Assembly (NCBI GenBank): GCA_964633355.1
Contig: CAZWGO010000024.1
Span: forward strand, 1-31,871
DNA length: 31,871 nucleotides
DNA from: Micavibrio_B sp964633355
Lineage (GTDB): Bacteria; Pseudomonadota; Alphaproteobacteria; Micavibrionales; Micavibrionaceae
Reading direction: 5' to 3'
Shown: positions 8,027 to 16,137 of the stretch, piece by piece
Position numbering within the stretch: the first letter of the stretch is position 1
Layout: each line of letters begins with the position of its first letter
Notes under the pieces: model-generated
What the model saw: only the letters and a program-made list of their open reading frames with translations
The model's database searches: none
What the model was told of the DNA's origin: nothing
Position numbers and translations under genes: made by a program

Positions 8027-9472
8027 CTATAAGGGAAAGCGGCACCAGAAAGTCGTGCCTTCATTGATTGTAGATTGGAAACCTATCTCTCCGCCCATTG
8101 TCTCGACAATCTGTTTGCTTATATATAGCCCTAAACCTGTCCCCCCTTGTTTGCGGTTTGTATCGTTATCTTCTCTTATAAATTTTTTGAAAATACTGCC
8201 ATGAAATTCTCTAGGTATTCCTGCACCGTGATCCTTTACTGAAATTATTACGGCGCTTCCATCTTGTTTTGCCTTTAGTAAAACGGACTTACCTTGCGGA
8301 GAAAATCTTGTGGCATTCGTTAAAAAATTGGTGATTACTTGAATTAACCGTTCCGGATCAATGTGTATATCAGGCAAATTTCCATCAATCTCGCTATCAA
8401 TATTAACCTTATAAGCCTCTGCTAATGGCAGATTCAAGCAGATTGACTGCTCGATAACTTCTCTAATAATTGTTTCTTTTGCTGTGTAGGAAAAAGATTT
8501 AGCCTGAAGTCTTTCCGCATCGATAATATCGCCGACCAAGCTATACAAGCGATGACTATTTTTCTGAGCTATCGTTAAAAAGCTATCAAATAGATCATCC
8601 TTCATATGGGATTTGTATTGTTCTAGAGAGTCTAGGCTTAACATCACTGATGTTATCGGGGTTCTAAGTTCGTGACTAACAAGAGAAATAAAATTTTCCC
8701 TGAGCAGGTCTGCTTCTTTTAAAGATGTTATATCAACCAGCTGCGATAAAAAGAATGCAGGTTTTTTATTCTCATCTCTTAATAGGGTTACACTTAAAAG
8801 AGCCCACACAATATTTCCGGCTTTAGTGAAATATCTCTTCTCTAAAAGATAACTGCTCTGTTCGCCGGATAGAAGACTTTCTACATTTTTGATATCTACA
8901 TCCAGATCTTCCGGATGGGTGATTGTCTGGAAGTTCGTTTGTAAAAGCTCTTCTTTTTCATAGCCTAAAAAATTACAAATCGCATCGTTCACATCCACCC
9001 ATCTGCCATTAGTTTCCAATAGCGCTATGCCGATAGGTGAATTTTTTATCACCCTTTCGTATATTTCGTTACGCTCACGCAAAGCGCTCTCGATGCTCTT
9101 CAGTTGCGTTTCTAAGTAGCCAAACATAATTATGCCACCAATGCGACCATTAGGTTTAAGCCATGGGTGTATTTCATATTTTAGGAATTCTTTACCATGC
9201 GGCCTTTCCCACACTTCCCCATCACTTTTGATGACTTCGCCCGACAGAGCCCTTTTGTGTGAATCCAGCCATGCTGGCATCTTCAAAATTTCAGGGAAAA
9301 TATCATAATGGCACCGGCCGATTATTACATCATGCTCTATCTTGAAATCTTTAATCCATTGATCGCTAACTAAAATATATTTCATCTCATCATCGAACAC
9401 TGCGATCGCACTATGCGAAGCTTTTATAATAAGCTCCAGGTTTTTCAGTGTTAAAAAATCATTCGTTAGCAT
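8027..9472 (-). CDS. Soluble PAS-PAS sensor histidine kinase
   Basis: The 481-residue protein has no membrane helix and should be cytoplasmic. Two PAS domains lie at about residues 12-120 and 132-252. The second has the usual NDAICNFLGY and a PAC-like end. HisKA carries His267 in SHELRTP. The HATPase domain fills about 370-481 with GGTGLGLYIS. The start at 9472 is chosen because it follows the regulator's TAA by a single base; a TTG at 9508 would overlap the regulator gene and has no better site. It is the cognate kinase of the OmpR-type regulator next to it. The signal is unknown; no heme or flavin motif is obvious. Confidence 0.92.
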   Translation of the reverse strand: MLTNDFLTLKNLELIIKASHSAIAVFDDEMKYILVSDQWIKDFKIEHDVIIGRCHYDIFPEILKMPAWLDSHKRALSGEVIKSDGEVWERPHGKEFLKYEIHPWLKPNGRIGGIIMFGYLETQLKSIESALRERNEIYERVIKNSPIGIALLETNGRWVDVNDAICNFLGYEKEELLQTNFQTITHPEDLDVDIKNVESLLSGEQSSYLLEKRYFTKAGNIVWALLSVTLLRDENKKPAFFLSQLVDITSLKEADLLRENFISLVSHELRTPITSVMLSLDSLEQYKSHMKDDLFDSFLTIAQKNSHRLYSLVGDIIDAERLQAKSFSYTAKETIIREVIEQSICLNLPLAEAYKVNIDSEIDGNLPDIHIDPERLIQVITNFLTNATRFSPQGKSVLLKAKQDGSAVIISVKDHGAGIPREFHGSIFKKFIREDNDTNRKQGGTGLGLYISKQIVETMGGEIGFQSTINEGTTFWCRFPL

Positions 9473-9473
9473 T

Positions 9474-10157
9474 TTAGTCGCCGACTTTGCAATTATAGAT
9501 GTAACCAATACCTCTAATAGCTTGAAATGCTTGCGTATCTAATTTTAATTTCTTCCGAATTCTTGATAGCTGCGTATCTATGGCTCTCTCACTTATATCC
9601 GCATAATCATTTCTTGAGCTGGCAAGAAGCTGCTCTCTGGTGATAACTTTGTTGGGTTTGGATGCCAGACGCTCAACGAGAAGAAATTCATTAGGGGTAA
9701 GATTCGCAGGAATTCCATTGGGATCGAAAGCTTGCATATGATCTCGATCTAATTTCCACATTCCAATCTTGAGCATTCCGCGGTCATTAAAATTCTTTCT
9801 CAGCTTAGCTTTAATCCGAACCGCCAACTCCTCCATATGGAAGGGTTTGCTGATATAATCATCCGCGCCGATTTCCATTCCATTAATTTTATCTTTCAAT
9901 GCATTCTTCGCGCTTACAATAATTATTGGTATTTCGGTTAATTCCTTAATTTTTGGTAAAAGATTAAAGCCATTAATATCAGGCAGCATTAAATCAAGAA
10001 GAATTAGGTCGGGGTTTTTATGCGATCTTAGATATTCCAACCCAGCTATTCCGGTCATGGCGACTTTTACATCTATGCCGTGTTTAAGCAATCCATGCCT
10101 GATTAGAATCGCGATGTCTTCAGTGTCTTCTATCAGAAGAACGTTAATTTTATGCAT
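9474..10157 (-). CDS. OmpR/PhoB-family response regulator
   Basis: The protein has 227 residues, the usual length. The receiver domain has the acidic pair Glu10/Asp11, phospho-Asp55 (LLDLMLPD), Ser82 and Lys104 (SKPF). A winged-helix DNA-binding domain follows at about 130-222 and ends in the family pattern AIRGIGYIY. It is the first gene of a two-gene minus-strand operon with the PAS kinase, one base apart. The operon is divergent from the chemoreceptor gene across about 110 bases, so the receptor or its small downstream gene could be a target; that is inference from position only. Confidence 0.93.
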   Translation of the reverse strand: MHKINVLLIEDTEDIAILIRHGLLKHGIDVKVAMTGIAGLEYLRSHKNPDLILLDLMLPDINGFNLLPKIKELTEIPIIIVSAKNALKDKINGMEIGADDYISKPFHMEELAVRIKAKLRKNFNDRGMLKIGMWKLDRDHMQAFDPNGIPANLTPNEFLLVERLASKPNKVITREQLLASSRNDYADISERAIDTQLSRIRKKLKLDTQAFQAIRGIGYIYNCKVGD

Positions 10158-10267
10158 TCTACAAAAACCTTAAATTTTTTTAATGTTGGGTTTTTCCTCA
10201 ACACTGCAATCATCCTGTAACAATTCAACGGTATGATAATAATACAAATTAATCATGAGGGGTATAC

Positions 10268-11806
10268 ATGCTTCGCTCTTTAAGTATTTTTGATCGTACC
10301 GGCCTTTCGCCTGCCAAGAGCTCTTCTGAAATGTCTGATATCCTCGACGCTTTGAATAGGGTCATGGCAACAATAGAATTCAAGGTCGACGGCACCATTC
10401 TCACGGCGAACAAGAATTTCTTGGACACTATGGGATACCGTCTTGATGAAGTCGTAGGCAGGCATCACAGCATGTTTGCAGACCCTGTGTATGCGGGTAG
10501 CGCTAACTACAGAAAATTTTGGGAAGAGCTGAATGCCGGAAAATTCCAATCTGCTGAATTCAAACGATTTGGCAAAGGTGGAAAAGAGATTTGGATAGAA
10601 GCGTCATATAATCCTATCTATGGGAAAAACGGCAAGCCCTACAAGGTAATTAAATTCGCTACAGACATTACAGAGAAAAAATTTCTCAGCGCTGATAATC
10701 AAGGTAAGATTGAAGCTATTAGCCGCAGCCAAGCCATGATTGAATTTAAGATGGATGGCACCATAATCTTTGCAAATGAAAATTTCCTCAGTGTTATGGG
10801 CTATCGTCTGGAGGAAGTTGTTGGCAAGCATCACAGAATGTTTGCGGAACCTGCTTTTGCTGCAAGTTCAGACTACAAGAAATTCTGGGAAGAATTGAAT
10901 GCTGGAAAATTCCAAGCAGCCCAATACAAAAGAATTGGCAAGGGAGGCAAAGAAGTCTGGATTGAGGCTTCTTATAATCCTATCTTCGACGTGGATGGAA
11001 AGCCCTTAAAGGTTGTTAAATTTGCGACAGATTTGACACCTCGTAAGGATGAAAACAAACGCCTTGCAGATGATTTTGAACTGAATGTGCAGTCACTCGT
11101 TCAAATCGTGGCCTCATCAGCGACAGAAATGCAGGCAACGGCACAAGGCTTGGCAGCCGCAGCGGAGCAAACAAGCAATCAGTCCAATACCGTTGCAGCT
11201 GCAACAGAAGAATTGTCAGTATCAGTTAATGAGATTTCTTCTCAAGTAGTGAAATCCGTTAAGGTGGTCGATAGTGCCGTGACAGAAGCGAAAAAGGCAG
11301 AAACGCTTGTCTCGAGCTTGGTTGATGCCGCTAATAAAATTAGCCAGGTAACGGAAATAATCTCGGCTATTGCCGGCCAAACAAATCTTCTTGCCCTTAA
11401 TGCAACAATCGAAGCTGCAAGGGCTGGTGAGGCAGGCAAGGGCTTTGCTGTGGTTGCAGCGGAAGTGAAAACCCTAGCCACGGAGACAGCCAGAGCTACG
11501 GAAGAAATCAGAGCTCAAATTTCCGATATACAGAACGTAACCCACACGACGGCAGAGGCCATAAAAGACATCACATCCGTTATTATAAATGTAAGTGAGA
11601 TTAGCACAACTATATCGGGTGCGGTAGAAGAGCAATCAGCAGCTACGTTAGAAGTCTCTACCAATATTACAGGCGTACAGTCGGCAGCCAATGAGACAGG
11701 ACAATCCGCCGTAACGATGCTTGAGGTCGCCAGCGAGCTTTCTACCAAAGCTGAGGAATTGCAAACCAGGGTTACAGGGTTCTTGGAAGATGTACGTGCA
11801 ATGTAA
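10268..11806 (+). CDS. Cytoplasmic chemoreceptor with tandem PAS domains
   Basis: This 512-residue protein lacks membrane helices. Two PAS domains at about residues 27-140 and 148-262 are very alike, each with a GYRL-EEVVGxHH-MFA core and FWEELNAGKFQ. The methyl-accepting signalling domain runs from about 280 to 505 and contains the conserved hairpin tip, with AGQTNLLALNATIEAARAGE at the centre. It should join the CheA/CheW array in the cytoplasm and sense an internal redox or small-molecule cue. No C-terminal CheR-binding pentapeptide is seen. A GAGGGG site precedes the ATG by a few bases. The gene lies next to a divergent two-component pair, with a 46-residue ORF behind. Confidence 0.93.
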   Translation: MLRSLSIFDRTGLSPAKSSSEMSDILDALNRVMATIEFKVDGTILTANKNFLDTMGYRLDEVVGRHHSMFADPVYAGSANYRKFWEELNAGKFQSAEFKRFGKGGKEIWIEASYNPIYGKNGKPYKVIKFATDITEKKFLSADNQGKIEAISRSQAMIEFKMDGTIIFANENFLSVMGYRLEEVVGKHHRMFAEPAFAASSDYKKFWEELNAGKFQAAQYKRIGKGGKEVWIEASYNPIFDVDGKPLKVVKFATDLTPRKDENKRLADDFELNVQSLVQIVASSATEMQATAQGLAAAAEQTSNQSNTVAAATEELSVSVNEISSQVVKSVKVVDSAVTEAKKAETLVSSLVDAANKISQVTEIISAIAGQTNLLALNATIEAARAGEAGKGFAVVAAEVKTLATETARATEEIRAQISDIQNVTHTTAEAIKDITSVIINVSEISTTISGAVEEQSAATLEVSTNITGVQSAANETGQSAVTMLEVASELSTKAEELQTRVTGFLEDVRAM

Positions 11807-11820
11807 GGAGAATCGCAATT

Positions 11821-11961
11821 GTGACTCAAGAAGAATTGAAAACTTTATTGGATTTAAGTAATAGCCTCGAAAACTTAGCTCATGAAATTGAGGAGCTTTT
11901 ACGCTCTATAAAAATTTCGACTGTTTGTGCAAAAACTCAAGAAAAGACCCCAATAAATTAA
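11821..11961 (+). CDS. Small 46-residue acidic helical protein behind the chemoreceptor
   Basis: A GTG-started ORF of 46 codons follows the chemoreceptor stop by 14 bases. AAGGAG at 11805-11810, a full Shine-Dalgarno site, sits ten bases before the GTG. The predicted chain is one amphipathic helix with regular Leu spacing over residues 6-31 (LKTLLDLSNSLENLAHEIEE) and a polar tail with one Cys. I do not recognise a family. The placement suggests cotranscription with the receptor and perhaps contact with its coiled coil. The ORF is short, so chance cannot be excluded, but the ribosome site argues for translation. Confidence 0.55.
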   Translation: MTQEELKTLLDLSNSLENLAHEIEELLRSIKISTVCAKTQEKTPIN

Positions 11962-12053
11962 GGTGACCCGCTTTTTAAAAGGCAAATACCTAAAATAAGA
12001 AGCTAGCCATAAATCTCACTTCTGTGTGACAGGAGCCCTGACGGAGCAAATAA

Positions 12054-12129
<76 letters not shown>

Positions 12130-12182
12130 TTTTTTCCAAAGGAAGCCAGAACCTAGAATATTCAGGCTCTGGTTTCAAGCTG

Positions 12183-12587
12183 TTATTTCTTCAAAGAATC
12201 ACGGATTTCGCGTAAAAGCAGCACATCTTCAGGTGTTGCGGCAGGCGGCGGATCTTTTTTCAGGCGGTTGACCTGTTTGACCAGCATAAACACGACAAAA
12301 GACACGATCAGAAAATTAATGATATTGTTAACGAATACACCATAGGTAATGATCGGTGCGCCGGCGTCTTTCGCCGCTTTGATCGTGGCATAGTCATTGC
12401 CGTCGAGGGTCACGAAGAGGTCGGAGAAATTGATCCCGCTGGTGATCATACCGAAAACCGGCATGAAAATGTCGGCCACCAAAGAATTGACGATGCCGGT
12501 AAAGGCAGCGCCGATGATAATCCCCACCGCGAGGTCGAAGACATTACCGCGCGCGATAAAAGTTTTAAATTCATGCAAAATAGCCAT
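12183..12587 (-). CDS. mscL: Large-conductance mechanosensitive channel MscL
   Basis: The 134-residue protein matches MscL in length and layout. It has a short N-terminal amphipathic helix (EFKTFIARGN), TM1 (VFDLAVGIIIGAAFTGIV) ending in NSLVADIFMP, a periplasmic loop, TM2 (ITYGVFVNNIINFLIVSF) and a charged C-terminal helix ending LLREIRDSLKK. It forms a homopentameric pore in the inner membrane and vents solutes on osmotic downshock. The start at 12587 is supported by AAGGGA just upstream. Longer in-frame extension to 12758 would read through a terminator and is rejected. Confidence 0.97.
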   Translation of the reverse strand: MAILHEFKTFIARGNVFDLAVGIIIGAAFTGIVNSLVADIFMPVFGMITSGINFSDLFVTLDGNDYATIKAAKDAGAPIITYGVFVNNIINFLIVSFVVFMLVKQVNRLKKDPPPAATPEDVLLLREIRDSLKK

Positions 12588-12629
12588 GTGATTTTCCCTT
12601 CTGTAATCAGGCGGCAAATCTAGCATAAA

Positions 12630-12656
12630 AAAAGCCCGCCGATAAAGCGGGCTTTT
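12630..12656 (-). terminator. Intrinsic terminator of the Bax-inhibitor-1 family gene
   Basis: The stem AAAAGCCCGC / GCGGGCTTTT has a 7-base loop, with a run of U on the minus-strand transcript. It lies 21 bases after the stop of the Bax-inhibitor gene and before the mscL start, so mscL probably has its own promoter. Confidence 0.85.
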
Positions 12657-12676
12657 GAAATAAGAGATATCAGGAC

Positions 12677-13378
12677 TTAGTTGCGGTTGCCCATGAAGTG
12701 CAGGACATACTGGAACATGGCGATGAAGCTGATATAGAGGTTGAGCGCCGCAGCCCATGACATGCGGCTGGCCAATTCCTCGTTATCGCGCGGAGAATAC
12801 ATCTCCTTCATGCGCTGGGTTTCCCAAGCTGTCATGCCGCCAAAGGCGATAATCCCGACGCCGGCGATGACATTGGACAGCATCGAGGAGGCAACGAACA
12901 TGTTGATGATGCTAAGGACGAGAAGGCCGATAATGCCCATCACGGCAAAGCTGCCCATCGCGCTTAAGTCTTTCTTGGTCGTATAGCCAAAGATGCTGAT
13001 GCCGGCGAACATGGAGGTCGCGACGAAGAAAGCCTTGGCAATGCTCTCGCCTGTATAGACGGCGAAGATCGCGCCGAAGCTTACTCCGTAGAGAACGGAC
13101 AGGGCGATAAACGACAGGCGCAGTGTATTGGATGACATACGGGCCGGATTAAAGCCGAACATGACGATGGCCAAAGGGGCCAGCATGACAACCCATTTCA
13201 GCGGCGTGCCAAAAATGGCGTTCAATAATTGCGGCTGTGAACCGATATAGAAAGAGACCAGAGCCGTGATTAAAACGCCGACTGTCATGCGGTTGTAGAT
13301 CCGCTGCATGTGGCTGCGAAGGCCGACATCCATGCCGCTGACGCGGGCAGGGGAAGAACTGAATTCATTAGGTAGCAT
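12677..13378 (-). CDS. Bax inhibitor-1 / YccA family membrane protein
   Basis: The 233-residue protein has seven hydrophobic helices after a short polar N-terminus. It carries family patterns: an early RIYNRMTVGVLITALVSFYI, GFNPARMSSNTLRLSFIALSV-type central segments, FGYTTKKDLSAMGSF, and AWETQRMKEMY before the last helices. Bacterial members are inner-membrane proteins, with a calcium-leak function shown for B. subtilis YetJ; others such as YccA interact with the FtsH protease. GGAG lies six bases before the ATG. It stands alone between terminators. Confidence 0.95.
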   Translation of the reverse strand: MLPNEFSSSPARVSGMDVGLRSHMQRIYNRMTVGVLITALVSFYIGSQPQLLNAIFGTPLKWVVMLAPLAIVMFGFNPARMSSNTLRLSFIALSVLYGVSFGAIFAVYTGESIAKAFFVATSMFAGISIFGYTTKKDLSAMGSFAVMGIIGLLVLSIINMFVASSMLSNVIAGVGIIAFGGMTAWETQRMKEMYSPRDNEELASRMSWAAALNLYISFIAMFQYVLHFMGNRN

Positions 13379-13618
13379 TTAAACTCTCCAAAGGTTGTTA
13401 CTTGTACTTCTTATTATATAGAGGTTTATCCATCAAAACCAAGCGAAACACGACAAAGGCTTAAAGGGATATTATGTCCTTAAGGTATATTTTATAGAAA
13501 GCTAATTTAAGTCTATTTTCAGTGGCTTAAGGGTAGGCTCCTACTTCGTTCTCAAATTTTTCGACTTTCTATCCGGCTATCCCTCCAAAAGCAGAATCTG
13601 TCGCGGGTTTTGAGCCGG

Positions 13619-13638
13619 ATCCCTGCCTTCGCAGGGAT
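13619..13638. repeat. REP-like palindrome
   Basis: ATCCCTGCCTTCGCAGGGAT is a perfect 8-base inverted repeat around CTTC. Elements of the form GGATCCC-GCCTTCGC-GGGAT are common dispersed intergenic repeats in proteobacterial genomes. Only one copy is in this window. Confidence 0.6.
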
Positions 13639-13772
13639 GCAAAAATTAAGGGGAAAGATGCTGGTCCCCGCCGTTCACCTTGGGGATGGCCGAAAAACGG
13701 CATGGCTTTTCATGGTAAAGCCCAACATCTAAGCGTGACCTGTTTTAGAAGGAAATTCAAGGAAAAGGTACA

Positions 13773-13799
13773 AAAAAGGCCCCATTAAGGGACCTTTTT
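13773..13799 (-). terminator. Intrinsic terminator of the 689-residue protein gene
   Basis: The stem is AAAAAGG / CCTTTTT, continued by CCC / GGG after one mismatch, around an ATTAA loop. It has a U-run in both directions. It lies about 20 bases beyond the minus-strand stop at 13819. Confidence 0.75.
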
Positions 13800-13818
13800 G
13801 GAAATGCTTGAGAAGCAT

Positions 13819-15888
13819 TTATTTAATGTCGTAGCCTGTCGCAATTTTTGGTGCTTGGGCTAGCTCTGTCGGCTCGTTGTCGTTTTGCGCGGCAGGCTGG
13901 CCGGATAGAAGGCTTGCAGCCTGATTGAACAGGCCGGATGCCTGACCACGGAGTTTACGAACGATATCCGAGAAACGCTGCGTATCATTCACGATGGATT
14001 CTTCAATGTCCAAAGTCCGGTAGGAATTTTGACTGTCCAAAACGAAATATTCAATTCGTGTCGGTTCGCCAGCTGCTTGACGCTCAAAGCCGATAGCGTC
14101 TCGCGGATTCATGATTTCAAGTCTTGGCGTGCCGCATTTAAGATCGACCAGACCGGGAGCGTCCGGTTTGTCGATCACTTTGCACATTTGCGCAACTTCT
14201 GGCGCGCGCGGCGCTTCAACTGGTTTGGATGTGGCCATCGATGCCGCCATCAGACCAGACTGAATGGCAGGTGCTGCTATAGTACCAGCTGCAACTACGC
14301 CCCCGCCGCCGATTGCATATTTAATAGCATCTTCCGAGAAGATGGATGGATCGACAGGTAATTCCGGTGCTGTTTCTATTGTCGTTTCAGGGATGACATC
14401 GCTTAAATCAAGTTTAAGGGATGGTTCGGGCATTGCGGCAAGGATTAGTGTTGTAACCTGTGGCCCAATTTTTAATTCTGCCAGGTCACGAATAGCCTGA
14501 GCATTACCAGCTTTAGCGGCTTCGCGGAACATTTCGATGCCTTTTGCTTTGTCACCATGCCAGTATTCATCAACAGCTCTGTCTTTTAGCAGTTGAGCTT
14601 CTTCAACCGTCAATTTTACATCATGGCTAATTCCACCGTCTAAATTCGTATGATGCGCCGCTGTAAGCACTTCCGCTTTTACTTTGGCCGCTTCCTGCGC
14701 GGCTTCTTGCGCAGCGTTTAATGTGTTATCAGATGCGCTGTCAACCACATCTCCTGTTCCTGCCAGCTTCCAGCCGACAAGCGCAGAGACGGCTCCTAGG
14801 CCGGCGCGTTTTGCGACAACCGATTTTTCATGCAGAAGATGGGAGCCAAAACTTTTCCAGTGTGCTTTGGTGAAGACGGTTCTCGCGCCAAATGTTGAGA
14901 AATCGACAAGGTCTTCTGCACTGCGTCGAAGCCATGACCGATTATCGTATCCTGTAATTTCTTCTTGCGGTCTCGCTGCTTTCGCTTTGGCGAATTCGTC
15001 GCGTAAATGTCCGTTAAACACAGCAAGTGCCGCGCCACCAGCCATGGCAGCGCCAGCCGTCGCAAGGGCAGAAGCCCCAAGAGATAAGCCGACACCGGTT
15101 GCCACTGAATGGGTAAGTTTTTTGGCGGCAAAACCGATTCCGCCGCAAGCCAAAGCTTGCGCTACTGTGGCAGGATCTCTTAAAGAACGCTGAACGCGAT
15201 TGAGGAAGGAGCCGACGGATTTCAAAGCCGTTCCGCTTTTTTCTGAAGGTTCGGCTTTTAGAGCCGGATCTGTTCCAATTGGAGTTTGGCGGAATTTTTC
15301 GCGCGCTTTTGAAAAGAAGCCTGAAACTTTCGATGAAGTGTCTGCGACAGATAACGCACCATAATTTTTAATATCGGCAATATCATGACCGGTGACGCCC
15401 TTGGCGACAGTATTTGGAGTTGAACCTATAAAAGAGCCGAAACTGCGTGCTTCATAGGCTCTGGCCTTCGTCCAGTCGGTGGTTTTCGCTTTGGCCGCGG
15501 AAAGACCTGTAGCGGTTTTTTCGCTGATGCCGGATAATTTTTCGCGCCATGATTTTTTCGCCGGAACATGATCGATTACGGCTTCAGATGCCGGAGCCTT
15601 TGGCATTGTTATTTTATGCAGAGCTGCATCTTTCAGATTGCGGGTGGCATCTGCGATACGTCCCAAAAGGCTGGTTTTGCCTGAATGGGGAAATCTTTCT
15701 TCTATCGCGGCTTTCTGGGCTTCGAAGTCTTCAGGAATGGCTGTGCCTTGGTGTGCTCTTTGCGCGAAACTGTCAAAGTCGACGACGGCGGGAGTATGTT
15801 CACTGGTCAGGAGCAACTCACCATCCTGATCGGAAACTTCTGTTCCTTTGTTATTATTCCAGAATTTAAGATTTCTTGCGAAAGCCAT
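13819..15888 (-). CDS. 689-residue protein of unknown function with Sel1-like segment
   Basis: I do not recognise this protein. It has no signal peptide. Residues 1-240 are polar, Lys/Ala-rich and look poorly folded. Residues 243-293 form one or two Gly/Ala-rich hydrophobic helices, a weaker one lies at 361-377, and another at 524-550. Residues 436-472 (EYWHGDKAKGIEMFREAAKA and on) look like one Sel1/TPR-type helical repeat. The end is Gln/Ala-rich. Cys appears in two spots (569 and 585), perhaps a disulfide. AAGGTG precedes the ATG. The gene is divergent from the secreted Gly/Ser-rich protein gene beside the secretion cluster. A cytoplasmic protein with internal hydrophobic stretches and a Sel1 repeat could be a secreted substrate, but that is inference. 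Confidence 0.8.
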   Translation of the reverse strand: MAFARNLKFWNNNKGTEVSDQDGELLLTSEHTPAVVDFDSFAQRAHQGTAIPEDFEAQKAAIEERFPHSGKTSLLGRIADATRNLKDAALHKITMPKAPASEAVIDHVPAKKSWREKLSGISEKTATGLSAAKAKTTDWTKARAYEARSFGSFIGSTPNTVAKGVTGHDIADIKNYGALSVADTSSKVSGFFSKAREKFRQTPIGTDPALKAEPSEKSGTALKSVGSFLNRVQRSLRDPATVAQALACGGIGFAAKKLTHSVATGVGLSLGASALATAGAAMAGGAALAVFNGHLRDEFAKAKAARPQEEITGYDNRSWLRRSAEDLVDFSTFGARTVFTKAHWKSFGSHLLHEKSVVAKRAGLGAVSALVGWKLAGTGDVVDSASDNTLNAAQEAAQEAAKVKAEVLTAAHHTNLDGGISHDVKLTVEEAQLLKDRAVDEYWHGDKAKGIEMFREAAKAGNAQAIRDLAELKIGPQVTTLILAAMPEPSLKLDLSDVIPETTIETAPELPVDPSIFSEDAIKYAIGGGGVVAAGTIAAPAIQSGLMAASMATSKPVEAPRAPEVAQMCKVIDKPDAPGLVDLKCGTPRLEIMNPRDAIGFERQAAGEPTRIEYFVLDSQNSYRTLDIEESIVNDTQRFSDIVRKLRGQASGLFNQAASLLSGQPAAQNDNEPTELAQAPKIATGYDIK

Positions 15889-15983
15889 ATTTGCACACCT
15901 TGTTTTTTGTAATGGATAACAGATATTACCCCTGCTTATTTTGGAAAGCCCCTATTTCTGTACAAGATATGGAAATATTATGC

Positions 15984-16049
15984 AAACAAAAATGTTTACT
16001 CTTTTTTAAATAATTTTTCTTGACATAATCGGGCAAGCGGGGGTACAAA
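15984..16049 (+). promoter_or_regulatory. Promoter region of the Gly/Ser-rich protein gene
   Basis: TTGACA at 16020-16025 and TACAAA at 16044-16049 stand 18 bases apart and fit a sigma-70 promoter for the gene at 16138. Upstream at 15984-15997 an inverted repeat AAACA-AAAA-TGTTT could bind a regulator. A leader of about 80 bases follows, which contains TTTAAGGGTGT at 16067-16077. Confidence 0.5.
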
Positions 16050-16137
16050 ACCAAAATTCGATAAACTTTAAGGGTGTGGACCGGTAGCGGTTGGCCTTAA
16101 TACAAAATTTAACAACCGTCTCTGAAAGGACACAAAT

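Larger units (their letters stand above)
13379..13818. other. Gene-free 440-base interval with hairpins
   Basis: No convincing reading frame is present. From left to right it holds an AT-rich stretch that should carry the Bax-inhibitor promoter and a REP-like hairpin at 13619-13638. Two smaller inverted repeats follow near 13685-13730 (GCCG-AAAAA-CGGC, and GGCTTT with AAAGCC). The terminator of the 689-residue gene is at 13773-13799. The cluster of hairpins ahead of a terminator could mean a small RNA, but no known family signature was recognised. Confidence 0.5.

Noticed and set aside
12588..12758. N-terminal extension of mscL to an upstream ATG
   Set aside because: It would translate through the terminator stem and the end of the next gene, and MscL has its standard start at 12587 with a ribosome site.
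14684..15193. Plus-strand Ala/Ser-rich protein opposite the 689-residue gene
   Set aside because: Open only because the minus-strand gene is Ala-rich; no start signal or family features.
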